Notes under the pieces: generated by a model
What the model was told of the DNA's origin: nothing
What the model saw: the letters and a program-made list of their open reading frames with translations, nothing else
The model's database searches: none
Part shown: one piece after another, positions 30,401 through 45,400 of the stretch
Numbering within the stretch: the stretch's first letter is position 1
How the letters are laid out: each line of letters begins with the position of its first letter
Made by a program: the position numbers and the translations under genes
Assembly: GCA_963920765.1 (NCBI GenBank)
Contig: OY987250.1
Coordinates: 1,488,001 to 1,552,000, forward strand
From: Ulota crispa
Taxonomy: Eukaryota > Streptophyta > Bryopsida > Orthotrichales > Orthotrichaceae
Length of the DNA: 64,000 nucleotides
Direction of reading: 5' to 3'

Positions 30401-33400
30401 TTCTTTAATACTTATTTTTATCCTTACTAACTTAACTAGGTTGGAATCTCACATTGAGGTGGGACTTGCAAAGGTGGAACATAGGACTTAGTGTGAACTG
30501 CACCTTATATGAATGTATTGATCCCTCTGCCCTAAAATGATTGTCCATTTTTTATTGCAATATTTTTGCACTATGTTCATTGATTATGTTGAAACAACAC
30601 AATTCATGTGAATCCAAATTCTATTATACAAGTGATCAACAAATTTGATTTCACAAGTTTGCCAATCTTATTTTTGAAGTAGATACAAGAAATAAAGATT
30701 CCATACAACATATTCAAAACTAGTAAAAAAAAGTTGGGGATTAAAACATGGACAATCATTTTGGGACCGAGGTGGAGTACTATATTTGTAGGACTTGTGC
30801 CCACAAGGCCACAACGCAAATGTACAAAAAAAGAAGAATCATGCACTATGAAAGAGTGGTGCAAATTCAATATTTATACTTTACAATGATTGGCCTCCGA
30901 CGCAAATAGCCCCCCCCCAAATTCTAAGCTGCATAACATTCAGTAGCCTGAAGAGAGGCTACCTTCCCTATCTTCAAGTATCATCCATGAACTTCATCTT
31001 GACAAAAAATTAATTAATTTAATAATTATTATTATTTTTGGCATGTTTGCCCCTCCACATTGATGTATGTGTAGTGAATTGAGCCTCCCTTCCATAAACT
31101 TTGACAAATTCAGCCAAGTGTCCCCATAACTAAAGAATGTTATGGAATATCCCACACCGTTTTGTTGGAGGGAGGGTAGCCTCGGGTAGTGCTACTGAAT
31201 GTTATGTGGGACATACAATTTTGGTGGAAGCCAATAATTGTAAAAAACAATCTTGCAAAGGGGTTTGGTGGTTCCTTAAATGTTTTTTCATCCAATTGTT
31301 TTCCAATTGTAGAGGCAGACACTATCAATATGAGGTAAGTTTATGGTGAAAGCTTGTCACACACACTAAAAAAATCTTTGTTTTATAAATTTTCTTGAAT
31401 GTCCACTTGTTTTATGTTACAATTTTGTTTTATGTTACAATTGATGTTAAAATTAACACCTTAATATTATGTTTAATGTCATTGTTAACATGACAACTAA
31501 TGAACATCCAAAAAAGTCCATAAAAAAAACACTGATTTTTTCTAGTGACAAAATATATTCACTTGCACACATCAAATAAACACATGCCTTGCCTCTTTTG
31601 TATAGTCATGCTCAAATGCTTCTAGATCGTGCATCATGGTTGAGATTTATTTTTAGTGCTTTAAATTTGTGTCCCCAGAAATCCACGCCAATTGTCAAGT
31701 AGAAAAAGATAGGAGTATAATTACGCATGCATGTACATTTATCCATGAAAGCTCTACCAACCCTATCCTGTTACACATGTATAGATTATAACAATGCTCC
31801 ACGTGTAGGTACCTCATACGCCACATACTACTCTACAATCATGTTTAAAAGATCCGGTTCAAATGCGAGCTTGGAATATTGCAGGATTACCTAGTGATTC
31901 ACTTAGTGAGGATAATGGCATTATCGTTTCTAAAGCTCGAAGATGGGCACTTATGATTGATCCTCAGGTTTTTTCTAATAAGATCAATTACATCAGAAGC
32001 TTCAGTAAAAATAAAAACCGTCTAAATTACTATGATGAATAAACTTAAAAGAAGCCTTTACTTCACAAAAATTCCCAAAACCTTATAAAGCAGCCAATCA
32101 TGAAAAACTCAAAACTCTCTCTTATATAGCATTGGCTATCGAGTAACAAGTGCCTATTTGTCATTGGAAATTTGAAATTTAAAAAGGGAGAGAAGAAAAG
32201 GTAGGGAAAGGGAGGGTAAAAAATCACAAGAAACTAAGAAAGATGGTGCAAGGTGCGGGCAAGACATACTAGTTATAGTTGAAAATACACACAGTGAAAC
32301 CTCTCATAATGCAAATTTCCTATTTGCATAATTAATTGTACTTCTTAAATTGCATATTTTTTATGTGCATAAAGTATAGTTCAATAACCATGAATGGAGT
32401 TATTTTTGTTAGAGTGGGACCACTTGCATAGTACGTCTATAATCCAATTGGTGATTCATTTTACAAATTATTGTTAATAGAAGGCAATCAACTACAAGTG
32501 ATTTTTTAAAATGAGCCACCTACCAATTGTGTAACATGTGCATGTTGAAATAAATAACTTATGACACTTTAACCTCTTTGTGTGCATATTATTTAAATGC
32601 ACTCCCCACTGTTCCCTTGCAATAAAAGAGGTTTCACTATATTTGAATTTTTTAAAATTGTATTAAATAGTTGTAATTTTTTTTATTTGTATCATAAATA
32701 TGTATTATAAAGCCTCAAGTGTCCATCTGTCAAGCAATACTTAGAATTCACTATTAACATCATAAGGTTTAAATTCTCTATTATAGTGGTTTATTAATAA
32801 CTAAATATTTGAAAATTCTAAAGGGAGAAAAGGGAGAAAAGGTAGGGAAAGGAAGGATGGATAGCCCCCTTAAAATTTATTAAAAATTAAAAGAGACATA
32901 GCGAAAAACGCGTGCAAGGCATACTACTAAGGTGTAAACTTAATTAAAAAAACTGTCAAAATATTCATACAAGTGCTAAATTATTCTATTTTTTTTACGA
33001 ATTTGTGATAGGGACAAGCCAATAAATGGATCAAAACTATGTTTAAAGATATTGGTTGTGATGTCATAAAGTTATCAGAAAGAGATTATTTGCGCACATT
33101 GGAAAATGGAGTGCGCTTTGGCCGAGTAGTTTTACTTGAAAACATTTTAGAAGTTTTGGATCCTGCATTAGAACCTTTACTTTTACAACAAACATTTAGA
33201 CAAGGTGGACAAGAAGTGATCAAAATTGGAGATAACATCATTCCATATCACAAGAACTTCAAGTTTTATATGACCACCAAATTAAGAAATCCACATTATC
33301 CTCCTGAGGTCTAAATTTTTTCTATAAACTTAAAGATCTTAAGATTCTAAAAAGCTTCCATTTTCATAATACATGTTCAAGTTATTACAACATAAGATTA

Positions 33401-36400
33401 TTAAAAAATGAAACATGATTGTCTTTATTTGAACATTTTAAACAACATTGTGTTGATTAGGACGTGTTTGTGTTGGTTAGGATTGCTTGATTTGGACCTT
33501 TTTTTCTACTAATGTAACTAAAAGTTTTTTTTGATTTTATAGGTTTGTGTGAAGGTGACCCTTCTCAACTTCTTTGTAACTTTAGAAGGTTTGGAAGATC
33601 AGTTGTTGGGAAATGTTGTTGCTTCTGAAAGACCTGATCTTGCTGAATTGAAAATTCAACTCACACTTTCTAATGCAAATATGCGTGCCCAATTAAAGCA
33701 CCTTGAAGCTCAAATTCTATATCTTCTTGCAAACTCTCAAGTACATATTTGAAGTTATATTAAAGATTTATCATTTTTCAGCATACATATACATATATAT
33801 ACATATATGTATTTCTTCAATCCCTAAGGGGCTTACTATATCTATATATATATATGGGGCTTTTTGCTTATAAGCTGTCGTTTGAAGACAAAGCTTTGAG
33901 TTCAAGGTTTAAAGTTTCTAATTAACATCTTTTATTTGTTTTGTTATTGTAGCAAGAAGGTCTCCTTTGCACAGTGCAGTCTAATTTGTAATTTTTTTTG
34001 GACATTGCTGTGTTGGTAATAAGTATCAAAAGTTCACAATGTAAGAAAACAATGTAAAAAGTGACTTTGTCAGCCTTAAATTACTAATTTAGTTGACTAA
34101 TAGATCAAAGTAGGAGGATACATGCCCGGTCATGAGCAATTTTTAAATTGGCTAAATTTTGCAAGATTGCTACCAAAAAATTATGCAACTAAAAAACTTT
34201 TGAACTTCACAATGTCGAATTTGAACATTTTAACCTTTTAACAGTGTTTTTAGCCACTTGAGCTAAAAGTAAAAATCATATTTGGGATCACTGGCAATCA
34301 CCATTATTCCGAAAAGCAATTTAGTCATAATCTGTGCTTAGTTACAAAATATAAGTCATTTCATGATTTTGCTTAATACAATATTTTGATTGTCAACCCA
34401 AAAAAACTCCATTGCACAAGCCACGAATTCTTCATCCAAATTTGAAATTGAAATTTTCACTCATCCAAGAATCCAAATTTGACAATGCCAACAATCATGT
34501 GGTAAACCTCAAATTCTAGCATAAATACAAACATGAGGATTATTTAGCTTCTAGAAACTCTCATGGACAAAATACGTCCGATGGACCATTTGGGGGTAAC
34601 ACACTACTATACATACAAACATCTAAAACACATTATTTTAAATCGTCAATTGTGGGTTTAATTAAAGTCGCATAATTCTACTACAGGGAAATATTTTGGA
34701 TGACGAAACCTTAATCAACACTTTGGCTGAATCAAAGATTACATCTGATGATATCAAAATTAAAGTTGCCCAAGCGGAAAAGACAGAGCTATCAATAGAC
34801 CAAACTCGTGAAGTTAATAAAACCATAAATATTTTAAAATAAATCAACTAATGAGTCTAAACAGTATTTCCACAAAATAAAATGTATATACCTTTTGTTA
34901 AGGGAATTAATATGGGCACACTGGGGGTCTGTTATATGCACATCTTGGGAGGGGTAAATTTTATATTAACTGGTTGAATTTGGAAAATTTAAACTCACAT
35001 TTGGATTTAGAGACCTTGATTTAGTTTAGAATCTCAAAAGACACAATTGAAGAGCACCTAGTGGAAAAGCTTAGCCTTTTTAATAAACAAGTGTAAAAGT
35101 AATAAGTTGCCCCTAATTAATGTTTTTCACCGGACATTGTTCAATTATGCTCTCTTTTGTGATTCTGGACTAAATCATGAATTCTAAATTCCAAATTCAA
35201 ATTCAAAATTTCCAAATATTCTTTGAATTTGTATAATGATAATCATTTGTTTGTTTGCATCTCAACATAATCCCTATAAATTTTTTATTTTAATTGGTCT
35301 TGAATATTCATTGAATTTGTATAGAAGTAATCATTTATCTTATTATTTTGTTTTTTTGTAGGTTTATCGACCCGTAGCTAAAAGGGCATCTCTTTTATTC
35401 TTTTGTATTTCCGATTTGGCCACCGTGGATCCTATGTATCAATATAGTTTACCATGGTTCATTCATTTGTTTGTACGTGCAATGGAAAGTGCAGCCCCCT
35501 CTCAAGACATTCCCCAACGAATTTTAAATCTCAATGATTTTTTTACTTATTCTTTGTATATCAACGTGTGCCGGTCATTATTTGAAAAACACAAGTTGAT
35601 GTTTTCCCTCATGCTATGTATCAAAATACTTCAGGTAGTTTTTTTGCATTGAAAAATACGTTGTGTTTAACTAATTTTGGATCATCTGAAGTTTAGAATT
35701 AATAACCAAAAAAATAAAAAATAAGTTTGGGGATTATATGCAAATCATTGGGAGATATCTTGATGTTTAACCCCTCACCGCCCAAGTGGCCATTTTTGGC
35801 CCTGATTCCCGTCTTATTTGACACCCGCAGGCAGTGAGGGGTTAAGGACATAGAGTTCTAAACATAAAGTTGTAATTCTCAGTTTAAAATCCCTCCCATT
35901 CATTCAATTCTTCATCAAATTTAAAAGTGATTACATATTTGAAAAGCCTACTAAGGGGAAAAAATGTATAAGAACTTGAAATTGTCTTACCTCAAGCAAG
36001 CATGTTGTACATTGAGAATAGATTGAGAACATATTGGTGATAACTTGTTGACAAACTTGTAGTGATTTTAAAAGCATTTAAATCATCATTGGATGTTTTA
36101 TTCTTTTTTTTTTCTAACGCTTCTCCTAATTATATTTACTTCAAATTTTAATAAAATTAGCTCCTCTTTCTAAGCTTTTCAAATATGTAGTTGGTTTTAG
36201 ATTTGGTAAAATATTGATTGCATGAGAAAATTATAGAAAAAGGGACTATAACTTTATGTCCAAGACTCTACATGGCTTAGGTTTAGATGACATGCCATTT
36301 TGTAGGGTTAGGGGTGGAGAATCTCAACTTTTTCTTTACAAACACGGACAAATATAATAAGCTCCCCCCTATGTTGGAGTTGGTATGTTTATCCTCCTCG

Positions 36401-39400
36401 TTCTAGATCAAATTAGGGTCTTTGAATCCAAGAGTGAATTCAAGATTCCCAAATTAATCTTATGATGGTAATTTTAACCCCTAAATCCTTGGGGCCTTTA
36501 TTTTGTCAAAAGACACTCAAAACTGCCATTTCTATTGCAAAGAGTAAAAAAACTTGGAAATTGGTCTTTTTGCATATCTAACTGCAGGATCTTATACTAG
36601 ACTAGTATAAGAATGTGGAAACAAAAATTCAAAAACTTTGACCGCACAGATTGCAAGATATTTGCGTTAAAACAATAAAAAAACAAACCTTTTTGCACCT
36701 TTCCTGACTATATTATTTGACTTTGAACTTTTTAACTTCAATTTTTGCACCACAGAGTTTTGGGGTTTATTTTTCAACGGTAGAAAATTGAGTTGAGAAT
36801 CTTTGGAAAAAATCAAAACAAAAGATACTTAATTTTCATTAGGTAGAAGAAGGTATGAGATTGAACAAAAACTTAAATTGTTATTAACCCTGCAATGGAA
36901 TTGAAATGCAATAATCCCAACGGCGAGATTGTTCTAGAAAGCAAACTTCACCCTTTTTGACAATTTTTTTTGAAAAAGTGTTAAAATTGTATTAAAAAAT
37001 GAAGTTTATAAGTTATTTTTTCAAGAAGATGCTTGAGGTGCCCAAAAAACAAGATTGTTCATAACTTTCTCGTAACTAGTCCAAATGGAATGAATGAAAG
37101 TTTCAAATATAGAAAAACTATAACCTACGAGAAGAAAGAATCAAAAGATTAAAAAAAAAGTTTTTGTAAAAAAAAGTATGCCCAATCTCCATAAATTTTT
37201 GCTTATTTAGGCATAACTTTTTCTCCTGGGCATAGATTGGAATAAAAGTTATATTCTCCAAAAGCTAATGTGTTTTTCTATCTTCAAAAAAAGTTTCAAA
37301 TCAAGATAAAATTTAAGACCATAGGTACCTGCCCAAAATCCCATTTGTCTCTTAAGGGGACACTTAGAGATTTAGGGGTTACGTTTTCTAACAGGTAAAA
37401 AAGTTGAGGTTTTCCACCCTTGTTTAGCAAATCAGCATGCTACCTAACCCCAATTAGACATACATAGTTCAAAATTAGTTAAACATGTCATATATATATA
37501 GTTTGTGTGAATGAGGTTCTTAATATGTGCTTAATAACATGTATCCAACATACTTAATAGTAAATTATTTATATTAAAAATATATACTTCAGTTGCACAT
37601 CAATTGATTTTTAACATGATTGAAATATGTAATTTTTATTTATCTTTTACAACTATGGGGGGCTTTGCAGGGATACGGCAAAATAGATGGGCTAGAATGG
37701 CGATTCCTTTTACAAGGAGGTACATCAACTAATTTTGCAGATCCTAATCCTGATCCAACCTGGATTAATGAAAAGGTAAGGTTTGCTCTTTGCTACAAAA
37801 ATCCAATGAAACCAACTTTTCGAAACTCTTTTTCTGTATTTCTTATTCAAATTTGAAAAATAAAACAAAACAAAAGTACCATACTATCAAGTATTATTTT
37901 TGAATTTTTTTCGATTATTTTTTTATGGTTTTTGTTTTGGTTTTTTTGTCATGAAATAGATATGGATGGAGATTTTAAATCTTGGTAGGCTTCCAGCTTT
38001 CAAAGGCGTAGAGCAACATTTTGCTGAAAATCTTGGGCATTATCGAAAATACTTTGATTCCGGGGATCCTCACCGTGATTCATTGGCTGGGGAATGGAAT
38101 TCCAAGTTGACCCAATTCCAAAAAATGTTGTTTTTACGGTGTATTCGTGTCGACAAGGCCCTCTTAGCTACAGCAGTATGTCATTTTACATTTAAATATC
38201 AAATGCCCAATTCTTGGATTATTCATGTTTAATAGCTATTTATTAATGTTTTAGTCAACGAATGTTGTTAATCACACATGTAATTTTAGATTATTCATGC
38301 AATTTCGGACTGTGTCTATTTATTTATCCGTAAACATGAAAAAGAACTTTTGGTATTTTGCATAGATCCCCATTGTTTTGCATAAATTCTCAACGTTTTG
38401 CATAGACTTTGGATGTTTTGCACATATCCCCAATGTTTACTTAGATCTCTTGATGTTTTGTATAAATCTCAAGTGTTTTGCATGGATCTTTTGTTGTTTT
38501 TTAAGAAATGTTTTGCATTCATGCTTAATAATTTGCAAAATTCTTTTGATCACAAAGATCTCTTGATGTCTTGCATAGATTTTTTAATGTTTTACATAAA
38601 TTTCTTAATGTTTTGCATATACATGCCATTTTTTCTTTTTTTAATTACTATCTCTAGACTTCAAAGAGTCCAAAATTAGTTGGATAGGCTACGTTAGCCT
38701 AACTTCAAGAGATTGAGTCTTTCAAGTCCATTGAACAAAAATAAAATCTCATGTTTTTATTTTTCAAAGGATACAAAATAATTCACACTATTTTATATGC
38801 TTTTATTGAAGCGTCTTATTTTTGTTTGTTTTATGATTTGATAAGTGACTTGCTAAGTTTTATGGAATAGGATTTTGTATCAACTGAAATTGGACAACAA
38901 TTTACGGAGCCACCGGCCTTTGATTTAAATGCTTGCTATAAAGACGGTGGACCCATTACTCCACTTATTTTTGTATTATCTTCAGGAGCAGACCCAATGG
39001 CTGATTTACTAAAACTTGCAGATGATTATCGAATGTCCAAAAAGTTTGAGAAAGTTAGAAACTTCTCAAAATACTTTTTGGAAAAATGATTTTCTCCTAA
39101 ACATATATATGAATTTTGAAGTTTTTCTTACCAACATAGCAAAGGAAGAGAAAAAAAGTCTATAATATGTATATATAAAAAGAAGCCTTGATATTGTTAA
39201 AACTATCATATACACGGGATTCTTTGATACAATTGTGACAATTAAAAGTTATTTTGTAAATAGTAAATTTTATTCATTGTAGAGTTTTGATGTTTTTTGA
39301 AAAATGTGAATTCAGTTGAAAAACTTGCTTGATTTGTTTAGAATTAAAAAGAAGATTTATTTTCTTGCAATCTATCAAGTTAAGCTAGGGAATTGATATA

Positions 39401-42400
39401 TGCACACCTGGGGTTGATATTTGCACCCCCTTGGTAAGTTTTAGATTTCTACCATCATAAAGTCAAATTTGAGGATTTTGAATTCAGATTTGGACTTCAA
39501 GATCATGATTTAGTCTAGAACCATAAAAGAAAGCTGCAATTCAACAATGCCCAATGAAAAAAATCAGCTAGGGGAAAAAGTGTTACTTTTACTTTTGTTT
39601 GTAAAAAAAGAGATTTTCATCAGGGTTGTTGAATTGCAACTTTTTTTTATGATTCTAGACTAAATCATGGTCTCTAAGTCCAAATTCAAATTTCTCAGAT
39701 TTAACATTATGATGGTAGAAATCTAAAACTTACCAAGGGAGGTGTGCATTTATCAACCCCAGAATGCATATATCAATTCCCTTAACTAATTAATGTATGT
39801 AAATTGATAAATTTTGAATTATTGATTTTATGCCAATTAAAATTTACAGGTGTCATTAGGGCAAGGCCAAGGTCCAAAGGCTGAGAAACTATTGACTCTA
39901 GGCATGGAACGTGGAATGTGGGTGTGCTTACAAAACTGCCACCTGTCACAATCGTGGATGCCATCCTTGGATCGAATTGTTGATAATATTGATGCCGAAA
40001 AGGTGAGTACTTTACTTTTAGGGAATTGTTAAAATCCACCTCACCTTTTTGCTAAACTCACCACATTATATCATGTGTAGAAGTTTTATAAAGAAAAGAA
40101 AAGTAAATTTCATATTTATCAAATGACCATTTAATGGTGATGACTTCTTTCTTTCTTCATTATTTTCTTTGTTCAATTCTTTAGGTTTCTCTATCTTGCA
40201 AATTTTTGCATAAATTTAACTTTACTCTAACACTAGCTACCACTACACTAAAAAAATTGGGAGAAAAAGTGGATGAAAATGCCAAATCTCTCCCCCACGC
40301 AAACACCAGGTTTGTCAAAATTTGGATGGAAGTGACTACTATTAGTAAAATTTATGGATAAATGTGCTCACAGCAATTGATTCCATCCAACTTTATCTAA
40401 TTTTCCCTTACCTACTTGCATTCTTGGTTAGGGTTGCTCTACTTTGACCAAAACATAAAAAGAACCTTGCACCCTTCCCCTTTTTTTAAATTTTTACCTT
40501 ACTTAACTTCCATAACTTTGCATATACATAAACCAAGAATAAGTTTGTTGGTCATCATCATTAAATAACCATCCAACAAATATGAAATTTGCCCTTCTTT
40601 TCTACACAAAACTTCTAAACATGGCAAAATGAAAAAAAAAGAAAAAAAGAAAAAAAGAAAAAAAGAAAAACTATGATGGAGTTCAGCTATTCCCTTACCT
40701 TACATTTAATCTTATTGCATATAATATGGTACTTACTTTCATGTTTCAATTAACCCTAAATGCCCAAGGCCTTTCTAAACTTCTTGGCATTTTCAAGAAA
40801 GTGCAGAATCAACCAACCTTTTCATAAATCTCATCAAGTTATTGTAAACTAAAACCGTACAAATTTAAACTTGACATGTTAGAGATTACATGGAAAAAGA
40901 AAACATGACAATATCACTTATAGTTTGAAAGATTATAACATTTGAACATGAGGGTGTTAAAACTGCAAAAGTGACTTGAAGTCTTCTAATCCTCATTTCA
41001 CATGTCAAATCTAAAAAGTTAGTCATAAAAAGAATATGAGATTTAAGGTCATTAAAGGTTTAACTTTAGTCAATTTACTTCTTTCAAAATCTACTCTTGT
41101 GTTTTTTTTGAATGGATTTCTAATGTGGATTTTCTCCAAGCTCTAGTGTATTTGAGGCTCATTTTCAAGATCTTCCAACACTAGAAAACTCAAGATTGCA
41201 GTGGACACCCTTATACAAAATCTTGAGTAGAAAAATCATGAACATTCATTTTTAAATGAGATTTTTGATGTTGAAAATAGACTTCAAAACAAACTTGTAT
41301 TCAAAAGAAAATAATAAATTAGTGATTTGATAAGGTTTTATTCATCTTCAAAGTTATGTAAACACCCAAATTGGATACCTTGGGCATTTAGGGGTTAATG
41401 CACAACAACCAATAACAATCTTTCCTTTTTCTCAAGTCCATGTTTTTATTTATTTTTGTTCACAAGTAAATGTTGTTGTTTTTTTTTTTTTCATAAGTAA
41501 ATGTTGTTGTTTTTTTTGGGGTTTGAGAAAAGGTACATAAAGACTTCCGACTTTGGTTGACAAGCATGCCTAGTGCGGATTTTCCAGTAGCAATCCTTCA
41601 AAACGGAGTCAAGATGACACTGGAACCTCCGAAAGGCCTGCGAGCTAATCTAGTGCGAGCCTACTTGCGTTTTAATGACAAGCAGCTGAACGACTGTGCA
41701 AAACCGGAGGCCTGGAAGCGACTGACCTTTGCCACGTGTCTCTTCCACGCTGTCATTCAAGAGCGTCGCAAGTTTGGCCCATTGGGTTGGAACATTCGTT
41801 ACGACTTTACAGATGGTGATTTGAGTGTTTGTCAAGTCCAAGTGAGAATGTTTCTTAATGAGTACGACGATATTCCTTACAAGGTGAGCAATATGCCAAT
41901 AATGGTTTAATTGTCCACACTTAGTGTTAGGAGTATTAGCAATATGAATGCAGTCTAAAGGTAAGTCCAAATCTAGTTTTTCTCCACTAATACCACTTTC
42001 GATACCAAGTTTAAACTCACCCAGAGGGGCGGTTTGTATTATGTCCCAAGTTGCACTAAAAACTTGAAGTTTTGATTGGCCTAGAGTCAAAAGTTGGGAT
42101 TTGGTGCGTCACACTATGTCCTAAGTCTCACGTTTAGTTGCTTTCATGGTAGCATTTTTTGGAAGTTTTGGCACCAAAGAGGGTGGGACTTTAGTCAAGG
42201 TTTGGGTTGACCATTTTGCTAAATCCAACTTTCAACCCACGTTTCTTCAATATATTTGCATAAAATACTTACGACTTTTTTAAATAATCCTTTTTGGTTT
42301 TTATTAAGCCAATGACATTGGAATCTTGGGTTGGGGTAGGAATTATAAAGATGGAATGTGGGGCTTAGTATGAATGACATTTTAGTGGTGGTTCACACTA

Positions 42401-45400
42401 TAGCCCCACATCTCATTTTTACAATTGTCACCTCAAAGGGAGATCCCATTTTTGTTGAGTTGTTATTGGCAAAGAGAAGCACTAAAGAAAGCCATGAATT
42501 TTTTATGCAAAGACATTGGTGGGACTTGGATTGAAAGTTGGGTTCAACAAAATGGTGGACCCAAACCTTGTGTGATCACCCTGTTAGGCACTAAAACTTC
42601 CAAAAGGTACTTTAGGACGTGGGGTTTGGGACGTAATGTAGAGCATCAAGTCCCGACTTTTTGACAATACACCAATCAAATTCTTAGATTTCAATGGGAT
42701 GTGGAACATGGGACAAAGTATGAACTGCCCCCTTACCAACACAAATATGAATGTTACAAGTATATCTAAAATTATTCCAAATCTCATTTGTTTCAGAATT
42801 GATAAATGAAACAGGTCATAAGATTTTTGTGTGGAGAAATCAATTACGGTGGTCGAGTTACAGATGACAAAGATCGAAGGTGTATGAATACACTCCTATT
42901 AACATTCATTGTTCCCCAAGTATTCACTTGACCCTATTCACTTTTCTTTTGCAATTCTTTTTTCTTTATCTTTAAATCAAAGTACTTTGAAGCATATACT
43001 ATGATTATGAAAGGGAATTGCTAAAGTGATACCTTCATATTTTAATGCGACGCCTTGAGGTGGGCGCGTATTGTTTGTGAATGTTGTTATTATAGCATGC
43101 ATTGATGTTAACTTTTTTAGTCAAAAGAGCACAAAAGCTAATTGGATGGTAGAAAACTAGAAACGCATCATTTGGACAGGTTGTGCCAAATCAAAATCTA
43201 ATAAAAATCATATTAGCTATACAATATAGCTTGTTTAGCATCAATTTTCAAAAACATGCGCACTTCCATTATGGTTTGGGGCATCTTCCTTGACAATAAG
43301 GCCTTGCCCTTGATCTTGAGAGCAATAAAGAAAGGTAGAAGTGGACCAACATGCACACCTTGAGGTGTTGCATTTACCAATATGGGGTGTTTTTAGCAAT
43401 TTCTATAATAAAATATGATTTTTATTTCAATAATCTATTTCCGTTAAATACTCACATTACAAAACATACTATAGTCATATTTAAAATTTTGGGATTGTTG
43501 ATTTTTTTGGTAAATTAGATCGTTGAAACCGAAGGATACAATTTTAGTGATTCCGGCATATTTAGAGTACCCGAGGGAATTAGTAATGTTAATGGGTATT
43601 TAGGGTACATCCGAGAATTGCCCTTAGCCCCAAGACCAGAAATATTTGGTCTTCATGAAAATGCGGATATTACATGTGATCAAAATGAGTCCTATGATCT
43701 CTTTGGTACCGTGCTTTCATTACAACCTAGAGAGCAAACCAAAGGAGGGGGCATGTCAAGAGAAGACATTATTGAAAAAACATGTTTAGATATTCAAGGG
43801 ATAACCCCACCGGTATTTGATGTAATATATGTATTAGAACAATACCCTACAATGTATGAAGAAAGTATGAACACCGTGCTTACTCAAGAATGTATAAGAT
43901 ACAATGGTTTACTTTCACTTATGAAGATTTCACTTCGAGAATCCTTGAAGGCTCTCAAAGGACTTGTGGTTATGTCCAATGATCTTGAATTTTTGACCAT
44001 TAATGTGTTTGCTAATCAGGTTTGGCCTTTGACATTTGAGTTTTAATAACTATTTGTTGTCGTTGCAAGCAATGAGTGGGGAGATCAAAAAAATAAATAG
44101 AAAGTTAGCCAGATGAAACGTAAAAAAAAACTAGTTGAAATTAGGAAAAAAATTGGTAAGACTTTAGGGAAATGTCTAATTGTAGTATAATTGTAGAGGT
44201 GAATTTTAGTGCATGCATTAAAAAATTGGTTAAAAATGAGAAATATAGGATTTTTACCAAGGAAGCTCAAAATTTCCTTGGATATTAGTTGCAAGTTACT
44301 CCCATTGTTCCAAAACAGTTGTCCACATTCAACCCCCAATTTTTTTTCATCAGTTTGACTTTTGAGTAGGTCATATGGAACTTGCCTTACATCCAATTCA
44401 AAAATAAAAATGGTAAACTCATGCAATTAGCTTCATTGATTCTTGTTGTATTGTATAATTTGGATTCACATGAATCACATTATTTTTCAACATAACCAAT
44501 GAAAGAGGTGCAAAATTATTGCAATAAAAAACAGGGATTATAATTTTGGGACAAAGAAAGTGCTTATCACCAATTATATATCCTTAAAAAAATGTACAAT
44601 TCAAAACAAATCATTAGTTAAAAAATTCTAATTTATGAAAAGAGCAAGATATTTAATCAAATTGGACTCTTTTTTGGTTTTTTTGTGCTTTTAAGGTTCC
44701 GGAGATGTGGCAAGGTAAAGCGTACCCATCACTAAAACCTCTAGCTTCATGGGTTAAAGATTTACTTGAGAGATGCGCATTTATCAATACTTGGATCGCA
44801 AAAGGTGCCCCTGCAGTTTATTGGATTTCCGGCTTCTTTTTCCCCCAGGTGCAATTAATTTTTTTCTTAATATTTTCTTTTAACCTTAAGCTTTTGTTCA
44901 ACACTATCAATTGCCACTTGAGTAATTATGTAATAATAATTTGGTGCTTTATTGCATATGCATATGCCTTGCACACGTTTTGGGTCGTCTCACCTACTTT
45001 TTTTTTCCCTCTCTTTCCGCTACTTATCTTATTCAACTTGTTCCTCTCATTGCCTTCCTTTCCCCCCTCCCTTTCCCTCCATCTTCCTCTTCTTCCCCCA
45101 AATTTCTAGTGACTTTCACCCTCCCTTCTCTACCTTTTCTTCTTCCTCCTCCCACAAATCTTTTTATTCCTCGTCTTTTCTCCTCCATCCACCCTCAAAT
45201 TTATGAATCCTTGTCTTTTTCCTCTCCCTCCTCCCCTCTCTAATAGAGGATTTCAAATCTTGTGTGACGAATAGAAACTTGATGCTTTTAAATAAATGTT
45301 TAACTTTGATTTTACGTGATAGGCTTTTTTGACGGGCACACTTCAAAATTTTGCAAGAAAGAACAAGATGCCCATTGATACGGTGGCTTTTGATTTTGTG

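Noticed and set aside
44945..45243. Long open frames on the + strand rich in Phe, Ser, Pro, Leu
   Set aside because: They read the C/T-rich strand of a Helitron-like repeat; three overlapping frames are open at once and none resembles a protein.
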